From Oreohelix idahoensis (Eukaryota > Mollusca > Gastropoda > Stylommatophora > Oreohelicidae), in NCBI GenBank assembly GCA_024509875.1, contig JAMPIV010019871.1:44168-108167 (forward strand): a stretch of DNA of 64,000 nt. The letters run 5' to 3'. A model generated the notes under the pieces. That model saw only the letters and a program-made list of their open reading frames with translations, searched no databases and was not told where the DNA came from. Shown here in pieces: positions 22,325 through 32,048 of the stretch (within the stretch, counting starts at the first letter, position 1; each line of letters starts with the position of its first letter). Position numbers and translations under genes: made by a program.

Positions 22325-23107
22325 CTAAAGTGTTGATTGCTTTCCATATATCTTTACTGTTTGTTTTGTTCTGGACCAAATTTTTAAAGTAATTTTTTTT
22401 TCTCTACGAATTAAATATTGCACGTTGTTCCTCTGTGCTCTGTATATGTTAAAGTCCTTGTTTTTGTGAGCTTGATCTCTCTGCCGCATGGCGTCGAGCA
22501 CTGCTTGTGTGATCCATGGAGATTTGATCTGTCGTTTCACACGAACTTCTTTAGTTGGTGCGTGGTTATCAAACACACAAAGAAAGATACGTGTCCAATG
22601 GGCAATGGCTTCATCGGGATCAGAAAGCTGGTAAACACTGGCAAGAGGTGCAGTTCGCAAATCATGTAAAAATAGTTCACGGTTGAAAATTTTAAAACTT
22701 CTAAATTTAATACTGATATGTTTATTTCTTGGAGCTTTATATTTATTCTTTGACCACGTGCAACATATAGGATAGTGGTCACTCATCGCGACAGTAGGAA
22801 CAGAGCATTCTATAATGTTTCCTGCACAGGTGACGTAGATGTGGTCAATTGTTGTGGATGATGTATTTGTTACCCTGGTAGGCTGGTTGACTATTTGTTT
22901 TAGGTTGTAAGATAGTATGATGTTTTCCCACGTTTGGTTTGTAATGGGCATGTCGATGTTGAAATCGCCTAGAAGAATAATTTCTTTGGCAATGGTAAAT
23001 ACTTTATCCATCATAGTGGTGAAATCTTCATACCAGATGGCTCCTGCACTGGGATTTCTATAAAGATACCCGACTAGAAATTGTCCCTGAGTCGGTAGTT
23101 TTATTTC
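22325..23107 (-). pseudogene. CR1-like ORF2, endonuclease C-terminal part
   Basis: On the minus strand the frame shows WLEIKLPTQ, LVGYLYRNP, LLGDFNIDM, an IDHIYV segment and SDHYPI, the conserved second half of a LINE endonuclease. The N-terminal half with the catalytic glutamate is missing because of 5' truncation. The frame stops at 22325, where a one-base loss in a run of T turns the sequence found intact at 63917 into a stop. The linker to RT (22133-22324) is then read in another frame. Confidence 0.85.
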
Positions 23108-23114
23108 TAACCAT

Positions 23115-24480
23115 AAAGAGAAAATAAGAGAGAAGAAAATGGCATGGAAACAATACTTAGGAGCTAAAAACACAACATGACAAAGGGATAAATATAGAGA
23201 ATATGTGATACTCAGAACAGAAGCAAAGAACAAGGTGCTAGCAGCAAAACAGAAGTCCTGGGAAGAATTTGGGAAAAAGCTAGAAAAAGATGAGCTAGAA
23301 AACCAGAAATTGTTCTATAAGACCCGAAAGAACACGAGGAAGGAAAATCAATGCCCTCTCAAATTTATAAAGGACAAGCAAGGCAAATTGCTTACTGAAC
23401 CGAAGGAAGTAATGGAAAGAATATTTCTCAGAACACCTTGATGGTGAGCATGGTGAAGCATTAGAAATGATAACCACTAGCACGGAAGAGACAACCAATG
23501 ATGGTGAAGATGACATAAAGATGGAAGAACTGAAGGCAGCACTGGAGAAAATCAAAATGGGCAAAGCAGCAGGGCATGATGGTATAACACCAGAAATGGT
23601 TAAGTACATGGGAGCATCAGGCGACCTATTACTCTTAAGGGTCCTACAGGCAGCGTGGTGCAACAAGACCATACCAAAGGATTGGGAGATTGCCATCATA
23701 ACACCAATTTTCAAAAAGGGTGACAATCGACAATGTGGAAACCATAGAGACATATCTCTTCTCAGTGCCCCTGGTAAAATCTACTGTAGAATCCTAGAGC
23801 AGAGACTCCGACGCCTAGCTTTGCCACAACTGGATGATGTCCAGTGCGGATTCCGAGCAAACCGAAGTACTCAAGACCTAATCTTCACACTCAGACAGCT
23901 GAGTGATAAGGCCATTCAGTATAAGAGTATCCATCTTTGTTTCATACAAATGCTAAATCAGAGGCACATCTCCAATCCAACCTGCAAGTCTGAAAGGAAG
24001 AGCTTGAGAAGAGAGGGATGGTCATAGGCAGATCTAAAACAAAATCCATGGTGATATCACGAGAAGAAAGAAGACATCAGATTAAGCTGGGAGAACAGGA
24101 ATTGGAGCAGGTCGACCACTTTAAATACCTCGGAGCTATTATAGACCGAAAGGGGGGCATCAAAGAAGAGTTGGCCACTCGAAAAGCAGCAGCTGGGAGA
24201 CTTTTTTCAGGCCATAAATCGAGGATTCCTCAGCAAGAGAGAGGTTGGTAAGAAAATGAAGATGGCTGTATACCGCTCCATCCAATGTCCCAGTCTTGAC
24301 ATATGGATGCGAGTCATGGGCATTGACTACAACCCACAAAAGCCAGATCCAAACCTCAGAAATGATGTATCTGAGGAAGGTGGTTGAAGTAACAAGAAGA
24401 GACATGGTCCGCAACCAGACGATACGTCAAGGCCTAAAATCCCACCCCCTGCAGACCCAAATAGAACAGTCCCAACTATG
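23115..24480 (+). pseudogene. RTE-like LINE reverse transcriptase with palm deleted
   Basis: This is the continuation of the endonuclease at 19214, after the nested LINE. Frames at 23205-23441, 23467-24027 and 24018-24481 carry SWEEFGKKLE, GKAAGHDGITPEM, IPKDWEIAIITPIFKKGD and CGFRANRSTQD. After SIHLCF (about 23943) the sequence jumps to the region normally found well after the catalytic box (NAKSEAHLQ, in the next frame), so the KAFD and YADD segments are gone. Thumb-type sequence follows (FKYLGAIID, YGCESWALTT). Several small frameshifts separate these parts. The deletion removes the catalytic aspartates, so this cannot be active. Confidence 0.82.
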
Positions 24481-24487
24481 ATGGTTT

Positions 24488-24814
24488 TGCGATTTTTCTG
24501 TACAACACAGTCCAGTCAGACGCATAAAAAGTGAGGAATGCAGTAAGCGACCCATAGCTTGACTACCTGCGTTAGGGTCAGCGAACCAGAGCTGACCAAG
24601 AACCTACTCCACCTCCACGTGGTGGTCCTGGAAACAGGCTGCATCACTGCAGTCTGGCTGAGGAGTAGGGATCGAAGAGGGAAGGCAAACCCGGTCCCCA
24701 AAAAATGCCGTGCGGAAGTCGGATGTGTCGGCCGAAAGGCGCAAATACCGCAGCTTCGCTGTAAACGGACACAACGCAACCAACGTCCTTTTTAGGACGA
24801 ACGAGGAAGAAGAA
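24488..24814 (+). mobile_element. 0.33 kb insert of unknown family, (GAA)n tail
   Basis: GATGGTTT occurs at 24480-24487 and again at 24815-24822, bracketing 327 bases that interrupt the RTE-like C-terminal frame. The insert ends in a GAA-rich tail and has no coding frame I can name. Direct flanking repeats plus a simple-repeat tail fit a SINE or a short 5'-truncated LINE. I see no tRNA-like A and B boxes in it. Confidence 0.55.
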
Positions 24815-25059
24815 GATGGTTTGGCCATGTCTGCAGAATGGGAGAAGATCGGCTACCACGACAAGCATGGGAAACAAAGAGCCAGGGATCCAGACCCCTA
24901 GGACGACCCAGAGTCCGCTGGGAGGACAACATTAGACAATCTTTGAAGGACCGAGGACTAGAATCGAACCAGGCCAGGAGGAAGACAGCCGATAGGATAG
25001 TCTGGCGCTCTCTCTTCCAAACCTCTACACCTCACGGTAGAAGGGGAACGACTAAGTAA
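24815..25059 (+). pseudogene. C-terminal piece of the RTE-like LINE ORF
   Basis: After the 0.33 kb insert the frame resumes with RWFGHVCRM-like sequence (WFGHVCRMGED), then GRPRVRWEDNI and DRIVWRSL, and ends at a stop at about 25059. This W-x-GH-x-x-RM ... RGRPxxRW ... D pattern is the usual C-terminus of RTE-type proteins. The short 3' end has TAAG repeats and is followed by the target duplication. Confidence 0.85.
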
Positions 25060-25081
25060 GTAAGTAAAGATATAGATAGAA

Positions 25082-25664
25082 GATGAATGGCGTTTTTACC
25101 TTAGGGGAGCCTTCACAAGATATTCCCAGAAGTTAAGAATAAATGCTGCTTAAGGGCTGAGCAAATTTGTTAACTTATTATCTGGCTCGCCGCCTTTTGT
25201 GAAGGGGTTATGCAATGGTTATAGCCCGTCAAGCCCCCAGTTGGAGTAATCCAACGAATGCCCTCTTATAATTAATGGCTCTATATTTATATATATGTAT
25301 TTATCAAGAAAAACTGGCTCATACGTTTGCTTTCGTACATATAAACTGAATTAACAATTATTGTTTAGTGTAAAATAACATACAACAAATTTAATAGTCA
25401 ATTAGTTCAACAAGTTAAAATAACGATTAAAGGGGTGAAAGTTATATTACATTTTTTCTCATTGAGGTTTTGGTAGGGCGTTAATAATGTCCATATTTTT
25501 GCTGCAGCCTGTTACATAAAACTTAGCTCCAGATGATTCCTGCAGCTGTAGTTTCCGTCACTTCTTTTTGGTGATGAGTACACTTCTCCACATAATTCAT
25601 CCACTGCAGGCGGTTGGTGGTGATACTCTTCTCTCACACTAGTGGCGTAGGAACTTCAGTACTT
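25082..25664. other. No recognisable gene
   Basis: AT-rich DNA between the LINE and the SINE. No frame, repeat or element edge seen. Confidence 0.45.
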
Positions 25665-25675
25665 AAGTCTGATTT

Positions 25676-26015
25676 GGGAGCCGCGCTAGCGTAGTGGTTA
25701 GAACACCGCTCTGGCGACCGGGTGATACAGGATCAAACCCGGGCGACGGCATTTGAGGATTTTCGTCGACCGGGATTTGGACTGGATTAACTCGAGACCT
25801 GGCGAGGACATTTGAAGGAGTGTCGTCGACCAGGGACTGGCGGCTCCTGAGCCGACCCAGCTGCAATGGGTACCTCCGAAATCGGCGAGTATTTGCCTGA
25901 ATGGCGAGGGACACCTGTCTCTGTACAAGAAATAAAGGGATACTCACGTAAAATCAATGTCAGGTTAGACATAAATAATAACCTGAGATTTCGCCTCGAG
26001 TATTAGCGGGCGTAC

Positions 26016-26077
<62 letters not shown>
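25676..26077 (+). mobile_element. tRNA-derived SINE with 60-A tail
   Basis: Flanked by the 11-base duplication AAGTCTGATTT (25665-25675 and 26076-26086). The head has tRNA-like pol III promoter boxes: an A-box-like TAGCGTAGTGGTTAGAAC near 25688 and a B-box-like GGATCAAACCC near 25731. A body of about 340 bases leads to an uninterrupted run of 60 A (26018-26077). The long pure tail and perfect duplication suggest recent insertion. It differs in body from the SINE at 47673. Confidence 0.87.
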
Positions 26078-26082
<5 letters not shown>

Positions 26083-26086
26083 ATTT

Positions 26087-29000
26087 CTTGCAACCACGAA
26101 CTGTGACAAATTAGAAATAAGCAAATGCCTCAGTACATTTGTTCTCCGCACATTAACAGGCCCATTCTCATGCGTTCCACCCACGAATGTTAACCTCTCA
26201 GAAGAATTAACTTCCCGAGCACACAATGTACTCAAAGAATATGATGAAAATTCACCAATATCCTTCTGGGTGTCAACTAGGAAATTGCGTCTGGAGTGCA
26301 TGGATAATGATTTGCCTGACTTACAATTAAAAAATGTAAATAAATCTCACAACATGATTCTATACACTTTAGGCACATGTGATGTAATTGTAGCAAAATC
26401 TGCAAGAATAAACGCTCAATTCAGTAAGATTTAGGCATAAAACGATAATAAATACATTAGCCCGCATGTGTCTGACGGTTGGCATCTTCGACGCCAGCAG
26501 CGCTGCTTTTTGCACAGTGCTAAGCCTATAGACCGATTTCACGGTAATAGTCTGACACGCTTTTGGTTTCGTTTTCATGAAACACTACTAATATTTAACC
26601 TTTGCCCGATCTGCTGCATACACTTTGTAGTCTAGCCTTATAATTAACGATTGGCGGAAGCGTGCCGCAAAATAACTATCTGAATTAACGCTTTCTGTCA
26701 ACTTTAACGCAAAATTTAGTAGTAATCCTTACATTGTTTGGTAGTATTACACGATACAATACTAATTATTAACGCCTATTCTTAACCCGCCCCGTCAACA
26801 CCCCGCTTCGCTGACACAGTCTGCAACGCATATACACACGCTGTGGAAAAGCCAGCCAAGGCAAAACCACGCAGACAATTTTATTTTCCTCCTAGTGGTA
26901 GCATTTCTGACGTAACTAAAACAAGTTAGTTATTTGAAAAATACATGCTAGCGAGATGAGGGAGAGGAAAGATGGCGGACTTGTGTAAAATTTTATTTGA
27001 CGATTGACGATGACATAAATTGGAAATTTAAAACCATTATGTAGTTCCCCATAAAAATTATATGGTAGTATGACGTAGAGTTCGCTGAGTAAGAATGTAC
27101 TTTAAATAATATGATAGTCCTAGAATTAGAGAAGTTATTGAAGAAATACTAATATCTACGGACACTCGACCAGACAGACTGGCGTTCCTGCTTATGTTTT
27201 TTTTTGGTAACGTTAGGGGGACACGAGCTTGGAAATGAGGCAGGGAGGTACATTAAAATTTGCTTGGGTAAAAAGAGTATGAATGGAAAAGGGGAGCGGT
27301 AGGAAAAATGTAATCCTAAACGAAACATCTTTTTGTATTGGGCATGACAAAAGCAGACTGGCCAATCGACCACCAGACGCAGAAATTGTTCGAAATTATT
27401 TTGGTTTTTCATTCAAACTGCTTTTGAATTCAAGTAGTCGAACGTTTCGATTGGCCAGTGCTAGTAAATATTAGCAAAAGGCTTTGACTGTTCATTGCCA
27501 GTTGAACTAAAAATTGTATTCAGATACGCTGAGAAACAGCTGTGTTAATTCTAAACTTAAATAAAGAATAAATTCACAGTCTGTGCAGTTCGGAGGAAGC
27601 TGAGGCCATTTCTTCACACAGTCAGCGTCATTTGTTTATATATTTCTTGATTGTGGTAAGGATATTTTATGAAATTTAATATGTTTGATCCAACTACAAA
27701 GTTAGATACTGCTATTGGGAAAAAGTGAAGGACATGTCGGGAGCAGACATTGTTGGGTCCTCACATTAAACGGTATCTAACTGATGTATGTTGTTATGAT
27801 TATGTTGTCATATTATTGTATTAGCATATACTAGTAAGCCTCTGTGTTCAATGAACACTGTTTAACATGCCTGAAGCAAATATATTTGAAAAGAAAAGAA
27901 GAGAATATCATATCAAAGGAAATGTGGTTACTCCACATTATTGTATGGAGGAAAAGTATGTGAACGTACAGTGGCGTATCTACTATAAGGACCTGAGGTG
28001 TGGTCACAGCAAGGTGGGAGTCCTGTAAATTCGGGGGCGCGTGCACTTGTAAGGCACGCGAGGCTGACCCCATACCCACGTAGGAAATTAAGTGTTAGAA
28101 TAAGTGATCAGAGATAAAAGGCCAGGGTGTCCTTTTGTTGCAGAGGGTCTATGTTCCTGTTGCCGGCTGGTGACAGGAAACCTGCTGAGTACTAATAAAC
28201 GCCAACCAGTCTCCAACCAGACTTATATGCTGTCGAAGACCAGTAGGAGCTTTAGCGAGTGGTGAAATTGAAACTTTCTGCAACTACACAGTGAAATATC
28301 TTTCATCAAGGACTCCCAGGTGATGTGTTAGACATCTGGGGCATCTCTGACATTTTCTTGTGTTTCAAAACAATACACAGGACATTTATGGGGGTAGGAT
28401 GAACTACAGCCCTCATATACAGTGACTCTCCCGTTATATGAATAAAGTGATTTTTTTTAATATTTCCTACAGGAAAGACATATATATATATAAATACATA
28501 ATAACTTTTTAGTTATTGGGCAAATTGTCCCAAAATTTTAATTGTTCTTTTCTGTAAACTATCTTGTCCTTACTTACAAAGACCTGTCCACAAGCTATGA
28601 ATGGACAGGCAAAATAAATTGTAAAGAAGATTTGTTCAAAGAAAAACTTAACTGCTAGTTTTATTATCTTCTTTATAGAAACTTAAAGTGTTTGACTGTT
28701 GTGTACCATCATTTCATTTCTCCCCTAGACACTAGGTACACCATACACCATACACTAGAGCCAGAATAGTGACCGTGTGAGACCTAGGGAGGTAGCGGTA
28801 GGTTCTCTGCACATAATTCATCATCTTCATTTATAGAGTCAGAGACCTACATGTGCTTGACCTCACACGGTTAAAGCAGACACCTTTTCATTCTTTTAGG
28901 ATACCATCTTAACCTCCCCAGCAAAATCAACTTTGCTACAGTAATCATCACTCATTACTCGTCGCTACTCCCGTCGGGGTCTGGGGTCGCTCTGCTGTCG

Positions 29001-29242
29001 GGTTTCTCGCACGACTAGTCAGAAACAATCACCATCTCTTGCAGTAGTGGTTCATGCATATACTATTTCATATGTTGAGGTCGCCAGCCTCATGTATATT
29101 ACCACTTAGCAAGAAACCTGTAACATTTACATTAGTAAATAAATTGTTTATACTTACCCCAAATTTTTGGGAATACACACTTCTCCTGGCACAGATTTAG
29201 AATGGATCCACAGCCCTGTATTTAAATGCTGTTCGAATCACT
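26087..29242. other. No recognisable gene
   Basis: About 3.1 kb with no frame longer than about 90 codons and no motif I recognise. It contains one hAT-like terminal sequence (27971), annotated separately, and AT-rich patches near 28450-28510. Confidence 0.4.
27971..28080 (+). repeat. Possible hAT-like left end
   Basis: CAGTGGCGTATCTACTATAAG starting at 27971 has the same first ten bases, CAGTGGCGTA, as the ends of the hAT-like elements at 32049 and 44992. I found no matching inverted right end nearby. The right limit given here is arbitrary. Confidence 0.35.
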
Positions 29243-29422
29243 GGTCTGGGAAATATAAGTTAATTCCTCTGACGGCTGGTGTTCAATGAATCCTGCCTGG
29301 GAAAGCTGTTGGTATAATTCCTCTTATGACTTGGTCTGGTAAATATAAGTTAATTCCTCTGAGGGCTGGTGATCTAAGAATCCTGCCTGAGAAAACTTTT
29401 GTATGAATTCCTCTTATGATTT
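29243..29422. repeat. 90-base direct duplication
   Basis: The sequence beginning GGTCTGGGAAATATAAGTT at 29243 recurs at 29333 with scattered differences, through AATTCCTCTTATGA. Two units only. Confidence 0.75.
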
Positions 29423-29446
29423 CTTGTGATAAAATTTCCAAGTTTC

Positions 29447-29525
29447 CAGTCTTGTATTAAAATTGCGGGTTTACTTGTAAATTCCAAAGTTGCCCAATAC
29501 TCGATCTGGTACTTATAGTTGTGGA
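29447..29525 (-). repeat. Short segment shared with 48375-48455
   Basis: About 80 bases from AAGTTTCCAGTCTTG to TTATAGTTGTG match the reverse complement of 48375-48455 with few differences. Sequence outside differs. At 48 kb the segment abuts the gypsy remnant, so it may be the edge of a shared, otherwise unrecognised element. Confidence 0.6.
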
Positions 29526-29529
29526 ATGA

Positions 29530-30797
29530 TAAGTCCTATCCTCTTTCCTCTGGCTTGTAGGGGGTGTTTAGTTGACGTTGCGATGCAGTCTGTGTCTCAG
29601 AGTTTGTTAGATTACATCTCACAATCCTTAGTTTCAAATCCCAGCTGTGCTTCCGCCGAAAGTTCCAATCAAATCATTGTAGATTATGGCGAACCAATCC
29701 AATCTATCTAGCACTGTTTGGGTGGGGAAGTTTATCACTACTCATCTCACGCGTATTTAAAATATTAATTTTGATATCCACGCATGACCTCTTACAACAG
29801 TGATGTCAAATCGTTACCTAAGACTTCCGGCGCACCTCTGTTTATCATAATAATGTGACCCTGTGTTCCTGGCGTAATGTTTTCCGCCCAGATGTCTATC
29901 CAGACAGATTATTTAATTATTCATCTTCATCTGCGTGCCTCCGCGAGACAGATGTCTGGTCAGACCGTGTTGCCTTTTTTCATCGTATCACATACCGGCT
30001 TGTGTCAACATGATCAACAGCTTTCCAGTGGGGTCAAACGTTTGACCGCCCCATTTCCACAGGTGGTCAGACGGATTAGGCGATAAAATATTATCGCTGG
30101 CCGGGTCACCAAACCTGGTGAAGCGTAACAACAGTCTGGGAGTGAAGTGTGAAACAATAAGATACGAATTACTCCCGCAGCAAATACTTCCATAGGGGAG
30201 TGGCGTGTTAGAGACTGCACCATGCTATGTCAAGCATAGAGCAAAATAGTGAAAATAACGAATGAAAAGGCATGATTTATGCCAAATAAAAGCGATGAGT
30301 GAGAATAATGAAGAAAAAGAAAGGATACTGCCGGAGGGCTGAAGGTGTGAGAGACCACACAAAAGAGCATGTTCAGACGTTTTGTCACACTTGCTTAGAT
30401 TTGTATTTTGAATGATTGCCTTCATTTGCATGTTGCCCTTACAGACATACCATAGCAAATATTAGTTATGATTTTCTACGATGACAACATCGTAAACTTA
30501 CATTTATCCTCCTTGTTCTGGTTCGTCGGTTAAAACGGTTAACATTCCTACTTTTCAACTTGGGAGACTGGATATGGCGCCCCTAGAGGAACCCAGCTAC
30601 AATAGAACGGACAATGTCGCAGTATAAAATTAATGATAATGATTCTCCATTTTGCTACTTATGGATCATAGAGCCAACACTGCAGGTGGTCTCTTGCACG
30701 AGGCATGTACCAGCATTCACATACTATTGTGTCTTACATGATGGGATTACAATCCTCATGCTCAACCTTATACTAATCGCCTTGTACATCACACCTG
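29530..30797. other. No recognisable gene
   Basis: About 1.3 kb. Small frames only (for example 29877-30086), none with a recognisable motif. No repeats seen. Confidence 0.4.
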
Positions 30798-30798
30798 G

Positions 30799-31303
30799 CA
30801 GGTGGCAAAAGAACAGTTGGTGACAGCAGCTGATGTTCAAAAATGTGTGCAAGAGAGACATGAGGTCACTGGGCATAGATCGAGCAACCTGGGAGGATGA
30901 AGCTGCCGATCGCTCCACGTGGCAATGCTCTCTACGGCGTCACCTCAGATTGGGCGAAAAGAAGCAATCACGGCAAGCAGAAGAGAGGAGAAAACGTTGA
31001 AAGAAACACTAGGAAAATAAGCAGCTGAGGGCTGTCATCTCAGGGGCGCATTCACATAGTCAGTTATGACTGAAGGGCTGTCACATCAGCGGCGCATTCC
31101 TTTATTCAGTTATGACTGAATGGCTGTCACCTCAGGGGCACATTCCTATAGTCAGTTATGACTGAAGGCTGTCACCTGAGGGGCACATTCCTAAAGTCAG
31201 TTATGACTGAAGGCTGTCACCTGAGGGGCGCATTCCTATAGTCAGTTATGACTGAAGAGCTGTCACCTCAGGGGGCACATTCCTAAAGTCAGTTATGACG
31301 TCA
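30799..31303 (+). mobile_element. 5'-truncated LINE 3' end with expanded terminus
   Basis: From about 30799 the sequence follows 61081-61360 (the C-terminus and 3' end of the LINE inserted in the CR1 ORF1): KRTVG-like, an EDEAADRS-type segment and GAKRS-rich tail are recognisable but frameshifted. At the end, the last 45-46 bases of the LINE, beginning GGCTGTCA and ending AGTTATGACTGAA, are present about six times. This is a pseudogene fragment; the LINE 5' part is missing. Confidence 0.8.
31030..31303. repeat. 45-46 base tandem repeat from a LINE 3' end, 6 units
   Basis: Units start at about 31030, 31076, 31122, 31167, 31212 and 31258. Each contains CAGGGGCGCATTCC- and CAGTTATGACTGAA-type sequence. 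The same sequence occurs once at 61312-61360, the end of the intact-looking relative. Confidence 0.88.
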
Positions 31304-31350
31304 TGCCTGATGGAGTTAGTAGTCCTATTCTTTCTTTACATAAGAGAGAG

Positions 31351-32048
31351 GAGAGGTGCCTGAGACTGACCGCCAACGTTATGAGAGCGAGGAGAGGTGC
31401 CTGAGACTGACCGCCAACGTTATGAGAGCGAGGAAAGGTGCCTGAGACAGACTGCCAACGTTATGAGAGTGAGGAGATGTGCCTGAGACAGACCGCCAAC
31501 GTTATGAGAGCGAGGAGAGGTGCCTGAGACAGACCGCCAACGTTATGAGAGCGAGGAAAGGTGCCTGAGACAGACTGCCAACGTTATGAGAGTGAGGAGA
31601 TGTGCCTGAGACAGACCGCCAACGTTATGAGAGCGAGGAGAGGTGCCTGAGACAGACCGCCAACATTATGAGAGCGAGGAAAGGTGCCTGAGACAGACTG
31701 CCAACGTTATGAGAGCGAGGAGAGGTGCCCGAGACAGACCGCCAACGTTATGAGAGCGAGGAGAGGTGCCTGAGACAGACTGCCAACGTTATGAGAGTGA
31801 GGAGAGGTGCCTGAGACAAACCGCTAACGTTATGAGAGCGAGGAGAGGTGCCTGAGACAGACTGCCAACGTTATGAGAGCGAGGAGATGTGCCTGAGACA
31901 GACCGCCAACGTTATGAGAGCGAGGAGAGGTGCCTGAGACAGACCGCCAACGTTATAACAGCGAGGAGAGATGCCTGAGACAGACCGCCAATGTTATGAG
32001 AGCGAGGAGAGGTGCGTGAGACAGACTGCCAACGTTATGGGAGCGAGG
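31351..32048. repeat. 41-base minisatellite, left part (17 units)
   Basis: The unit contains GAGAGGTGCCTGAGACAGAC then CGCCAACGTTATGAGAGCGAG. It repeats every 41 bases across 698 bases. Variants (AAAGGTGCC, GATGTGCC, GAGTGAGG) recur every third unit, so a 123-base higher-order unit is visible (for example 31431-31553 against 31554-31676). The array is interrupted by the hAT-like element at 32049 and resumes at 33331 and 42597. Confidence 0.92.

Larger units (their letters stand above)
20296..23114 (-). mobile_element. 5'-truncated CR1-like LINE nested in the RTE-like LINE
   Basis: Read on the minus strand, this holds the C-terminal part of an endonuclease, a reverse transcriptase, a 3' UTR and a six-unit (GTTC)n tail (20296-20319 on the plus strand is GAAC x 6). 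Tetranucleotide tails are typical of CR1/L2 elements. Its 5' edge at about 23114 lies within the endonuclease, so the insertion is 5'-truncated. The related copy at 62780-64000 continues further upstream across that edge. The host bases on either side (TAAAAGAA near 20291 and TAAAGAGAA near 23114) look like an imperfect target duplication. It separates two parts of the RTE-like LINE frame. Confidence 0.85.
19082..25065 (+). mobile_element. RTE-like LINE with 16-base target duplication and nested inserts
   Basis: The sequence AAAGATATAGATAGAA occurs at 19066-19081 and again at 25066-25081, directly flanking the element. The 5' end (CTCCGCCTAGGCCGGTCCC) and a TAAG-repeat 3' tail (25053-25065) are those of a full-length insertion. 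The coding part is an apurinic-type endonuclease followed by RT, the arrangement seen in RTE-type elements often annotated as craniofacial development protein 2-like. It is interrupted by an antisense CR1-like LINE (about 20296-23114) and a 0.33 kb insert (24488-24814). Without these it is about 2.8 kb, shorter than a normal RTE, because the RT palm is deleted. Defunct. Confidence 0.85.

Noticed and set aside
25688..25760. tRNA gene
   Set aside because: A and B box-like sequences are there, but the body, A tail and target duplication show a SINE; the B box is degenerate.
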